Shown in pieces: positions 1 through 12,600 of a stretch of DNA of 64,000 nt. Source of the DNA: Branchiostoma floridae (taxonomy: Eukaryota; Chordata; Leptocardii; Amphioxiformes; Branchiostomatidae); contig NC_049984.1 in the NCBI RefSeq assembly GCF_000003815.2, forward strand, positions 16,996,495-17,060,494, given 5' to 3'. The position numbers and the translations under genes were made by a program. The notes below the pieces were generated by a model that saw nothing but the letters and a program-made list of their open reading frames with translations, made no database searches and was not told where the DNA came from. Each line of letters starts with the position of its first letter. Within the stretch, counting starts at the first letter, position 1.

Positions 1-590
1 ATTTCCCTAGCCCAAGCGTCCATAGCATTTTTGTGTTTTTAAGTATTCTTGTGGTATTTTCTTCTTCGAGTTGTAGACCTATAATCAGTTGGGGAGCGTC
101 TACAAAAAAGTTCTATTGAAATGTTGGACAACAGAGCATCTGGTGGAACATGTCTTTGAAAGAGGTAAGACACAGCGGTACAAGTGAAGCAGGTACAGAA
201 GTAGGAAGCATTGTGTGATGGTTGTGAAAAGAGTACAAAGGAAAACCTGTCTAGTTCCCAATACTACAAATGTATAGTAGAGTTTGGACGTGTTCTTCTT
301 TTATTCAAATTATTGGACCATTTACATGTATGTCTATTTTAAGTCGCAACACAGACTATACTTTGGTGGCAAAATGGCACCTCCTGAAATGAAATCTTTT
401 TTGGATTCAAAATAGAGAAGACAAAAATTTCAAACAAACAAAAGACAATAGAAACATTAGCATCAATCTAACACCAAACATGCTTCTTGAGGATTCATAA
501 AGAGCTATCAAGGAATGCAATAGTAAATTGTGTTAATATAATGAAAATGGTACAGAGAAATCAGAGCTCTTCCACAAAAATTTTCTTTAC
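1..590 (-). other. MTSS1 intron downstream of exon 6
   Basis: This AT-rich sequence holds no recognisable exon or repeat. The next MTSS1 exon must lie beyond the left edge. Confidence 0.6.
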
Positions 591-665
591 CTTTCTTGGC
601 CTTCTTCTGCAATCTTAAAGTGTCAGCAGATTTCTTCTTGATGTCTTGTCTGGCTTTCTTGTACT
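591..665 (-). CDS. MTSS1: MTSS1 coding exon 6 (last exon inside the window)
   Basis: The acceptor TTTATAATAG follows a run of T on the minus strand and the donor is GTAAAG. The exon encodes residues 129-154, starting EYKKARQDIKKK and ending QKKAKK. This lysine-rich helix end is the phosphoinositide-binding surface of I-BAR domains. The reading frame continues beyond the left edge in phase 1. Confidence 0.93.
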
Positions 666-3600
666 CTATTATAAAAAAAATCATTAACAAGTTACAAAAG
701 GACAACAACATATTTTGATATATATATTCCAGCTTTTACATCTATACCTGTAATGCACTATCTCTTAGTCTTTACATACGAAAGATGTACTTTTTTAAAT
801 GAAATTTCATGATTCTTGGAGTGCCATAATACTTATTTCTTTGCCTGCATTACCCCATTGCGTAGCAGTAAGTCTGCCCTTATTCATGGGACACCACAGC
901 CTGGTCCACTCCTCCAGATTACAGCCCCAGCCACCCCTGCCCTTCCCATTTCCTCCTGCTGAAGCGGTGGTGACCGTAATTTGTCGGATCCACCTTTACA
1001 GATGGATCCATCACATTCTCAACCCCATGCACTACAGGGTTGAACTACTAGTCTGGAGACCCAGACAGAATTATGGGAGGCAAACCAAGGGGGGCTTCCG
1101 CAAAAGATAATCTAATATCAGTTTCAAAGTATGAAATTCAAACACCCTTGGAAGGATTTTAATTTTTTTCCAGCCTATGTTTTATCCTCCTTCCATTCTA
1201 AGAGAAATTCATTACCTTTGCCAAGAAGGTTATGTTTTTGGTACCGTTTGTCTGTGCGCATGTCTGTCTATCGCAAGTATAACTTGAGAAGTTATCAATG
1301 CATGATCCATATGATATTTAGTATGTGGGTAGAGTTTGGGAAAAGAAAGGTCAAGTTTGATAATGGACCTCCTAGCGCCTTTTTTTTATTCCCTTCTTAG
1401 GGTTTACTGTCAACTTGGAAGGTATCCTACTGTCCAGTCTATATTCAACTTGGAAGCCATCAAACGTGAGATGGAATAGCACATGTATCGCAGGGATTTT
1501 CTCTGTGCCATCCAATTGCACGGCCCCATCAGGCGCAGTCAGAGACAGATGGGCCCATTCCGCCCCTGGCTTGCCCTCTCCGCACAGCATCCTAAAGAGC
1601 CATCGGGGACGGAGGTTGTTGCAAGGGCATGGAGGGAAGTTCCAGCTATAATTGCAGTAACTTTTGATTTATGTATGTATTCTCTTAACTGCCCTTGCGG
1701 GAGACATTGAAGACTTAACAGAGCCAACAGGACTGAGAGAAAAGTTCACAGCCAACAGCTGGGTGCACCTGTGTCTTGTTCAAGTTGCTTTCTTTGTAAC
1801 ATGAATATGACCAACGGTTTAATGGTTTAATCTTTTAGTTTAATCTTTAGCATTTTGTATATCTGTAATTCAAACCAACAAAACTTTGGAGCATGCTTAT
1901 GATATTCTAAAGATTAAAGAATATCGGTGTTGATTTTTTAAAAGATTTTTGGAGCCACCATCTAGAGCATGTCTTTCAGACGTGAAAGTCTAGTGGCCCT
2001 TTGGGAAATGTTCAACAATAACAAATACACCAGAGACTGATCTGTGAACAAACAATGGCACCTGCTGGCACACCAACAATAGACTACTGGCCTAGCTATG
2101 CTGATGATTTCGAATCATCTGACCAAGCAGGATCCTAGATCTAAAAACTGTATTCAGGATCATTCTTGACTCGAAATAAAAAAAAAGTAATGCGAAAGAA
2201 AGTTCTCCCATCCTTTTTCAATATGTATGTTGAATGGCCTCAACTTTGTGCCTCAACTGACTGACTACACCAGCTACAAATGACCAACTTCAGGGGTAAG
2301 GAGATTATGTACATGTACAAAATGTAGTTAAATCTAGCAGAGGTCATAACAGGGCCTGGTTCAACAATCAGACCAGCAATTAGAGATCTTAATAGGTAAC
2401 CAGGGAAAATAGGAACATCCATGGGCGTAAATGTGCTTTTTGAAACAAATCCTTTAATTGAGAAATTATGCAGTAGGAAGTTATCAACCTAGTCATTTTG
2501 CAAAGGGAAGGGGGAGTTTTTGACCCATGTTATTGCAGACATGACCATTCAGGTACATCTACTTGGGCCAGACGAATGTGATACTGTGGATAACATCAAA
2601 TACAAATAGATTTTTGCAACTTAAAAAAAAATTGTTCCAAATAAAACAAACTTCTTGTACATCATCTTGAATCGAATATTCCCATGATATGAATAGTAAT
2701 ACAGACAAAACATAGAATATTATTATCATTAGAAAGAAATTGACAACTGATAGCCAACTTTTATATTTTTCCAAATCCAGTATTTTTCAAAATCGTTTCA
2801 ACCACCAGAAAAAAGACTTTAATGGTTGTAATACAGTGTTCTATCAGTTTGATTCTCCTACATTAGCCTTGGGGATCTCCAGACAATGTCATCCTAGAAT
2901 CAAATTTGTGAGGCCAAACTGCCTGAGTGGAAGGGACAGGAAAGTTACAAGAGGCCAGGGAGGGAATTGACAAGGTCATACCAAGGACAAGCAGGCTATG
3001 TTAGTGGTAATTGGATTACCTTGAAGGCTTACGTGATGGAAGGGAGCATGTAAAGGGCAGGATTATGCAGATGGCCTGTGGATTAAGTGTTAGGGCTTCA
3101 ATCTGTATTCATTGTTGTTGAAGGTCTTGTTTTGTCATGCTATAACCTGACTGGACAATGCTTGGAAACATTTTTCACTAGCTGTAGACTGAATGATATA
3201 TGTTGTTGTATAGCTGTTTCTGTTTCTTGAATACAACATTGAATTGATGAAGCTCCTTTTTCTTGTCAAGCTATAATTGGACTAGACAATGTTTGGAAAC
3301 ATTTTAAACAGCATGTGGACTCCGTACAGCTGTAGTCCTTATGTGTTTCCTTAAAAAGATCTTGATTGCAACAGGTGACACAATTTGTCTTCATAATTGT
3401 TGAAGGTCCTTTTTTGTAAGGCTTTAATCTCATTTGACATTGTCAGATAACATTCTCAATTGTTGATACAGCTGTAACCTTCATACATCTTAATTTCTTC
3501 ACATGGGACCTGTACTGTAGCAGGGCATAGTTTGCAACTTCCGATTCTTTTTGTTCAAAGATCGCTCACTTCAGAACAGGAAGACGGTTGGATTTTTAGC

Positions 3601-6600
3601 AATCTTACTACCATTGCCAGTATCTATCTATACACATAAATGTTAAGTTTTGATGGAACTTTAAAACATACCTGGAGTTCAACTTGGAGGCATTTGCTTC
3701 ATATATACATCATTGACAAAAGATTCTAGAGGTTCAACTCACCTTTAGCATGGTCCTTGTCCAGCTGGGTAGCATCCTTCTTCCAGTCCTCCATTCTGTC
3801 CTGGAGAGGTGTCACCAGCTTCTCTAGTATGGCACTGGAACAGTGGTACAACCATGGAACGTTTAGACCACTGTATCAGTGGTACAACATGGTACAACCA
3901 AGTCACTTTTAGACCACTGTAACATTGGCACAACCACGGAACGTTTAGACCACTGTAACAGCAGTACAACCATGGAACGTTCAAACCATTGTAACAGTGG
4001 TACAATCATCGAACATTAAGATCACTATAAGTTGTACAACCACAGAACGTTTAGGTATAGACCACTCATACACATGTAAAATGTTTATGAGTACGAAGGA
4101 CCATTGGGTCAAAACGTATTTTAGCGAAGGAGCTGTGAGCTCACAGCTAAGGGGCTGTGTGCTCGGCGAACGAGCTGTGTGCTCACAGCGAAAGGGCTGT
4201 GTGCTCGGCGAAGGAGCTCCGCAGTGTGCTCAGGCCTCACAGCGAAGGGGCTGTAACACCAGGCTGAAGCTGGCCGCCAATTGGTAGCCGCCGATCCAGT
4301 CGCCGATTCGTCATTACACAAAATATAGCATCCCATTCAAAATTCCTAATTTCCTTTAAAAGCTTAAATGGACATCAAGAACTCTATTACCACCCAATTA
4401 TTATACTATGTATAAACATAGATAATAACAGAAAGTATTATATCAACGATTAAGCACAAATAATAGACCCAATTGGGCGGCCAACTTCAGCCTGGTCTAA
4501 AATCAGGCTTACGGCTTGTAGAGCAATCTGCTACTTATCGTGGCCCGTGGCGTGGATGTTAAGACGAATTTAGATAGCGCATACCCTAACGTATTCAAAA
4601 CAAATATCAAATCTTACGGGCCGAATTTAATTAATGAACTAGAGGGGAATTAACTAATAAACAAAGGGGACGCTAAAATACGCTGCCATACGGCTTGAAG
4701 AGCAATTTGCTACTATATAAACGTGGTCCGTGAACTTTCAAGACGAATTTAGATAGCTTATACCCCAACGTTTTCAATACAAGTATCAAATCTTACGGGC
4801 CGGATTTAATTGATGAACTAGAAGGGAGCTAATTGAGTTGAATCAGTTTGGTCTATAAGAAATCGGCACTGAGCTCTAGTTCATTTAGTATATAAGGTTT
4901 AAGTGCCTCTTAAATGTTAACGGGTCACGTTTAGATACGTAGTAGATTGCCCTACAAGCCGTTTGCATTTGGCAGCCGATTTTAACCCCCCTTTGCTTGG
5001 GTATTTCCTATTAGTTAATTCCCCTCTAGTTCATTAATTAAATCCGACCCGTAAGATTTGATACCCTTTTTTGAATACGTTAGGGTTTGCTAAAATCTAA
5101 ATTCGTCTCAAATTCACGGGCCACGTTTAGATAAGTAGCAGATTGCTCTACAAGCCGTATGGCAGCCGATTTTAGACCAGGCTGAAGTTGGCCGCCGATT
5201 GGGCCTATTATTTGTCCTTAATCGTTGATATAATACTTTTTGTTATCATTTATGTTTATACATACATATATTGGGTGGTAATAGACAATATCCAGCAGTT
5301 CTTGATGTCCATTTAAGCTTTTAAAGGATATTAGGAATTTTTAGTTTCTTCGGATGGGCGTCTGAATGATGCTATGTTTTGTCTAATGACGAATCGGCGG
5401 CTGGATCGGCGGCTACCAATCAGCGGCAAACTTCAGCCTGGTGCACAACCTCCTTCGCCGAGCATGCAGCCCCTTTGCTGTGAGCAGCACACAGCTCTTT
5501 CGCCGAGCACGCAGCCCCTTTGCTGTGAGCGCAGAGCTCCTTCGCCGAGCACGCAGCCCCTTTGCTGTGAGCGCACAGCTCTTTCGCTGTGAGCACACAT
5601 GTACTTTGCCGAGCACACAGCCCTTTTGCTGTGAGCACACAGCTAGTTCGCCGAGCACGCAGCCCATTCGCTGTGAGCACACAGCTCGTTCGCCGAGCAC
5701 GCAGCCCCTTAGCTGTGAGCACACAGCCCCTTAGCTGTGAGCACACAGCTCCTTCGCTAAACACGTTTTGACCCAATGGTCCTTCGTATATGAGGGAATT
5801 AAAGATTTCATACCAAGGTCAATGTTAGCTTTCCTCCCAATACTGTTTCTTAATTTCTTTTGTTCAAGAGATACACAGAAATAGTACTGACAACAAAATC
5901 TATATTTGCCTACTGCAATATTGACTACCGCCTGGTCCAAAACACTGTAAGTACAGTAATGCCCTAAGAGATATTGATCATCGATACCCTTCCAGGCCAT
6001 ACACGGTCCTCAATATTTATAAAGGATAGTTACATGGTCACTTGGTGCTCAATAGATGAAGCCTGCTTTCATTAAAGGTAATCCATAGACCGCAAGTCTG
6101 ATAGCATTTACCACTTCTGGTACCCTTGGCTAGTACTGTCAGACTCTCAGTCTGGCCTAGTCTGTGATTTGGTTTGATCACATCGTACTAACAGCAAAAA
6201 TTGTAACAACTTGGTAGCTTTCTATTTTGTACACCAATGGCATAAGAAATATGGCCAGTATAATTATGGTAATCTCCAAGCAGCTATTGGATTAGAAAAT
6301 CGAAACACTTTCTGATCGCCCAGGATTTACTATCAGGAAAGCCTGACAGATGGCTAGCGTTACAGTTTTCCACCCCAACATCTGCTTGGAGGTTAGGTGA
6401 ATCGTACCTTGAAAAATGTCTGAGCTTGCCCTCTATACTTCTGTGGCGGATACACATTCTGGTCAGGGCTGCACCCAGCTCCTTGGTGGCTCCTGAGAAA
6501 CACAAGAAAAGGCAAAATCTTGGTCAATCTCCTGGTACTTTCAATGATGTAAGATTTGTCATTTCACAGAACAATAGATTTGAAGACAGGGACAAGTACC

Positions 6601-9600
6601 ACACATGTACAAAAGCATAATACAAAAGGTATGGATTTGTCATTAACAAGTTGTAAATATACGAAATAAAATTCTTCTGCTAGAAAGAAAAGATGTTCAT
6701 TGGTCACAATGGTTGTCATACTTGCAAAAAAAGTAAGCATCTAAAATGATGGTAATGTGTCAGTTTCCCCCGTCCCTTGCCAACAAACGCAAACAGCAAT
6801 TTGCCAACAAACGCCAAAATAACACTCCTTTTCACATTCATGACCCACATGCGTGTAAAACTCTTCCAGTATGAAGAACCATGTAAGGCATTCGGTTTGA
6901 TGTCTTCCTATAGCACGCGACTCAAATACCTCACATGCAGAAATGAAATATCTTCCTTCCAACATTCTCACCTATGTGTAAATTTACACCTCACAAGTAC
7001 ATGTATTTACAGACAGTTAGTCTAAGTAAACCTAGACAAATCCGCAATTGATACCATAACTTATCAAAATGCCCACAATACAAATGTATGTCACCATACA
7101 ATGTAGTATTGGACTCTATTAAAACTATAACTGAATTGAAAGAGAACAAGTTTGCCAGTTACATCGAAAAGCTGCACGAAAGTACATGTACATATAGATT
7201 AGAGCATCTTCTTACACCCCCTGCACCATAGTGGTCTAGTCCTCACCAAATGCCGTGAGCTGTTTAGAATAGACATGTAGCTAGAATTTGAATCCTTTAC
7301 CATCCTGTGAACCATGTAATGTTGGAACAAGGCAACAAGCCTCTTTTTTCTCTGTAAATTCCAAGAGGTCACTACCCTATTACGTGTTGGACCGTTCTAA
7401 AGGGCACCATGAATATTCTTCGTACATTTGTGCCACACAGCCGCATTTCTCTCCAGCAAAAAAGCTTCCCTCTCCACTCTAAATGCTTGTCTGTTGATTC
7501 CATCAGTAACGTTTTGTAACGCTTTTCAAGAAACAAAATGTCTTCACTAATTCTGCAGAAGATATATTCTGAATATGCATTTCAGACATACAACCTATAA
7601 CATGGAGATTTATTCCATTGATGGCAGTTATGTTGTCAGTGAGACCATCATATTCATGGAAAAGAGTTTTATCTTCAAAATGACTTTTCCACGTGGAGAA
7701 AGATATATATCAATACCACATACTTCCAAGGCTTGACAAGACGATGATAGCCTCAAGTGTTTACAGCTTTGCTGCATTCTTCGCCATTCTTATAAATATT
7801 CCTCCATTCTATGAGTTTGAGCTAAGGACAGCTGAAAAAGGTTCTGCGAAATAAAGAATATACTATAATGTCGAAAAGAAGCTGAGTAACATTATAGCTA
7901 CAATCTATTGGAATGTATGTTCAATACCAATATAGTAGCTGATGCATCTCTGAGGGTCTACATGGGGGTCCTATCAACACTTAACGTTAAATTCAGGACT
8001 GCTTACATATTACACTAAATTCAGGAAGAAATTACGCGAAATGTGGCCATGTCATTACAAACTATGGGATAAGAATACTACAAATTACAGGAAATCGAAA
8101 TAGCTTGCCTGCGACTGTGGGCCATCATCTATGATGTCACTCTGCTAAATAAAATGCAGAACTAGAAAGAGAGGCATCTAAAGTGGGCATTCCCCTGTCA
8201 CATCTGCCCTATCCATCACCCCTAACCAGGTCCATCCTCTCCTGTGCCCTAAACCAAACACTCCCAACTGTTCCAGGTTCACTTCTCCTGCTGGCCTACA
8301 CCAACATGTCTGACCTCCGCCTCCCTCCCCACCAAAGTTCCCACAACATGGAGAAACCTCCTCGCTCCTCTTTCACACGGGAACCAGCCCAAGACACCTC
8401 GGGCTAGTAAGTGTTTCTCATTTGCTGCTTTTCTTATGGGAAGATAACTTTCCCAGCTGGGTTATTAAAGGATATCTTACACCAGAGCTTGTCAGACCTG
8501 TCAGATGCAGCTGGTAACATACTCTGTTGTGTGGGACAGCGTGCATGCTAGGGCTGTGTTCACTACAGGGTTTCACTTCACTTGGACGTGAAAGCTTCAA
8601 AAAGTCTTCAGATTTTGATTTACGCATTTGCAATCACATTTTTCTTATGGATTACAGACATGGAAAAAGAAATGCTGATGGAAAAAGAAATGCCGTAAGA
8701 ACAGTGAGGGAAAATATGATTTTGAAAAGTCATAGGTTTTGTCTAACAACACCAAGGAAGATAACTTCAGTCTTTGAATTTGGGCTGCACTATCTTATTT
8801 TCCTTGTGTTCTTCCTCCAATATAGCTATTATGCATAACCATGTACCAATGATGTATATGTGAGATACTAACCTACTTACTGATGGAACATGGCTCAAGG
8901 CATAAAGTATTGATTATTTCATCCGATAAAACCAGACAGATCAATGGATTCCTTTGCTTGAGGCTACAAAATTATGCAACTAGCAATTTTACTTTTCATT
9001 CACCAGAGCTTTCTTTATCATTCTTTTGCAAAAGTGGAGAAATATTTTTTCAAGTACATGTAGAACTACAACTAAACATGCCCTTAATTCACTTATTTCC
9101 AAATCTGCTATACGTATATCTGTAGTATTCATGCATCATATCTCACCATTGAGAAAACAACAACTGAATAATTTTTTTTCCAAATTGTCAAAATTCTGTA
9201 TCATCTAGGGCCATCTGTTTTGGACATTTATTTAAAATATAATTGTCCAATTCCTCACACATCCATGACCGATCATTTCAACATATAATAGAGTACCATA
9301 TTGTATAGCATCAGGTAGGTCATATACTATGGCATACGATTAGCACCGGTAAAAGGGTATAACTTGATTACCTAATCAATTATGGTAATATGAGCATCCA
9401 ATTCATCTGCAAGCTACTTTTCTGTCAACCCACATAAGTCAGAGGTTATCTATTTACAACATCTAATCTGTATACCTTTAATGCAAATTATAACTGAAAC
9501 ATTCCATAACCTTTAGAGAAGAACATAGAACCAAAATGAAATTGTCTGAGAACAAGGTTTAGTGTTCTTGGAAGTTCATTGCATTTGGGGAGAGAGATTA

Positions 9601-12600
9601 GTCAAATGATGTATGCATTAATTGGATCTGCGGCCACCCAGTCAAATTACAGCAAGGGGGTAATTTCCCCTGGGAACTAAACACTTGTATTTCAGGATTC
9701 ACTAAACACATTAACATCGACAAATCTTTTTTCAACATAGATTTTGGGAACAGTCAGATGTTTCAGGTAGCATTCACTACCTTTCTTCAGTGACTGACAA
9801 AAATTTATGCAGTTGCTTGAGTAAAGTACTGTTACAATGTATCTTGCAAATCATTTTAACTAGATGTCAAACCTTCATCAACATATCATCAATAAAATTT
9901 TAAAGGAACAGGATTTTGTAAAGTTTAGTACCTATATACTGCAGTATACATCTTTCCTTATGAACTCCTAGTTTAGGCATCTATAATTTAGGCATCTTAT
10001 ATCAGCTAACTTCATAGGATACATGTAAAGCTGAATTTTGTTTACTTGCAGAAAATCCACTCTACAATATACATACAATGACTGTCAAAAAGATGAATTG
10101 CAACACGTTACGTACCAGACACAATGACTGAACATGTGTCAGGAAATATCTGAACCTGACCATTCCCTGCAGAAATGTATAATTACACACCAACATGTTT
10201 CATCAGCGCTCTGGCAATCAAACAGCCCTGCTGTTCACCGCTGATGACCTGATAATCCATCTTCTCTGGTAAAATGATGACCCTGTACCAGTCTGAAGGA
10301 CACTGAAAGGTTTGGGGGACGATATGCTACAAGCTTTCTGCAATGCTCTATCCAATGGCTGATCTTGAATTGAGGCGTCAGGACTAGGGCTGGGTATCGG
10401 TACAGCGTACCGGTACAAAACCGGTTTTTCTTATTGGACCGGTCCAGAAAAACCGGACCTGAAAAAATTACGTGGACCGGATGTTGGACCGATAAGAAAA
10501 TTAACATATTATTTCATCAGGCATTCACACGTTTTGGCGCTTGCAGGTGGAAGAAAATAACAAGAGCAAAGTAGAGTAGCGTTTATAGAAATTTCTACCA
10601 AGTTATACAGCCAATCGCACAGGTGCAAATAGCGTTGTAGGATTTTAAAACGCCAGTTTAAGTCTAATACTCCACCAAACAGATGTATTTGTAGTGAAAT
10701 GGACCATTGGTATGAGTCATACTGAATTAGGTCCAGGTTCAGGTCCGGACCTGGACCTGATCCTTTGGACCTGAACCGGACCTGGACCTGAATTTTCTGT
10801 ACCGGTACCCACCCCTAGTCAGGACTGGTCACATGCTGGAAGTAGTGGGCTATTTTATTTGAAGATGACTAAAGACAGCTGAAAATTCTTGACAATGTTT
10901 GGTCTCAATCTTTCTAATTATTGCTGTATTGACAGCCCTTAATGACAACGTCACTGATCATTACGATACTGATACCCCTTACTGATGATGTCACAGACTT
11001 CTGCCAATTGACAACATTTAATCATGATGTCACTGATTTCTGCCATGGTGATAACCCTTAATCAGGATGTCACTGATTTCTGCCCTGATGACAGCACTCA
11101 ATGATGATGTCACTGATTTCTGCCCTGGTGGCAACCTTTAATGATAATGCCACTGATTTCTGCCATGGATTTGGTGACAACTGATTTCTGCCATTGCAAC
11201 AACCCCTGATGCCAATGATTTTTGCCAAGGTGACAACAATAGATAATGATATCACTGATTTCTGCCAATATCACAAGCTAATCAATGAAATCCTAATGTG
11301 TATTTGCTTCAAATTTCATTAAATCCCTCAAGATCATCCAACGTATTCTTCTTAGACTAGAGTAACCGTTTATCATACAAACAAGGCAGCAGACAAAACC
11401 TCTTCAACATCAAACCCACCTCAACATCTTAATCGTTTAAATCAAGCCATAACTACCCATAACAAACATCCTGGGAATGGGGTTCACCCTTGTGAGCCTC
11501 TGAGTGAGATAATGTTCCCAGCTCTGTGTTCCATTGACCTGTGGTGACCCCTACATTCCCATGTTTGCTGTGGTAAAATGACCTCACTGTCCCGGAACTT
11601 CATGCATGTGACCACCAGCAGGCTTACCCCCTGGCCCACAGGGCTCCACTTCTTATCCAGACAATACCTGCTTTCTGGCACTACAGAGTAGACTACTCTG
11701 CTTGTTTTTGTACACTGTGAGACCCCTCTAGAACAACTTCCAAACATCCAGCGATAGGGGGCTTTTCGAGGTGACCCCCTGGGGAGTTCCGGTCCAGTTC
11801 GCATCAGTAGCTGTGCAAAGTTTACAGTGTTGTACACTGTACTTGTATGTAGGCTGTTGGGACATTAGCACACTGGTTTATGCCTGTGTATATATACAAA
11901 ACAAATTGATACCTACATGTAACTTCTGCAGAAGTTAAGTTTTAATCTAACCCTATCTTAGTACATTTCACTTTCAAAACAACAACACCTTATCAAGGAA
12001 CAGTTTTAATGTTGTTGTTAACACCGATTTTTGCACGATAGAAAACAAACGTCTGCTCAAGTTGCTTTCCTTCGAATCCATATGGGTCTTCTCTATCTTC
12101 TTGTCATGGAATAAATCTCGAAAAATCTATCCAAGTTTGGCAAGTTTTCCACCGTACTTGTTGCTTGGTGTTTGGAATTCCAGCGGCACTTGCCTGTTTA
12201 ATGTCTAGCCTGGCATGTTGCTTCTTACTAATGCTGTACGCTGCCTTGATGTATACTCCCAGCATAAACTGTATAAAATAATCCACCCCTGCTACAACAC
12301 ATCTGGTAAGACCCTCTTGATAAATGTTTCCATGCAACAATGTCAATATTTACAGATGAATTCAGGATTACATCTTATTGTACTGTTGTAGTGTAACAAT
12401 GACTGGCTATGCAGTCTTTATAATCCCTCCCGAGTGGATTTCATGATGTGGATTATTGGTGAGAGATGTTATTATCTGACAAAGGGAAACATAGCATCAC
12501 ATTCAGCACTGAGAGATGTGAATGTTTTGCTAGTGCCTCTTGGGATACAGATTCCAGGGCAACCAAAAAGCTGTTTTGTTTGTATAAATGATAAAGTTCA

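Larger units (their letters stand above)
4092..5788. mobile_element. Foldback-type transposon, 1697 bp, with 6-bp target duplication
   Basis: The ends are inverted copies beginning TACGAAGGACCATTGGGTCA and are flanked by TATGAG on both sides (4086-4091 and 5789-5794). The inverted arms are long: about 4092-4655 pairs with about 5015-5788. Just inside each end is a tandem array with a unit of about 42 bp (CCGAGCACGCAGCCCCTTTG...), about 130 bp on the left (4127-4255) and 300 bp on the right (5450-5757). The left side also holds a direct duplication (4505-4655 and 4682-4830). No transposase frame is present, so it is non-autonomous. Open frames rich in Cys-Ser-Gln-Arg here are tandem-repeat artefacts. 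Confidence 0.8.

Noticed and set aside
1370-1730. Overlapping open frames on both strands in MTSS1 intron 5
   Set aside because: They are mutually exclusive, do not match MTSS1 residues missing from the exon chain, and no good splice sites frame them.
4121-4336. Open frames at the left arm of the foldback element
   Set aside because: They are the mirror image of the right-arm frames, arising from the same tandem repeat.
5413-5776. Long Cys/Ser/Arg-rich open frames on both strands (up to 118 codons)
   Set aside because: They lie wholly inside the roughly 42-bp tandem array of the foldback element. A unit that is a multiple of three keeps several frames open by itself.
8183-8407. Pro/Ser-rich plus-strand frame
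   Set aside because: Low-complexity C-rich sequence without motif, start context or splice signals.
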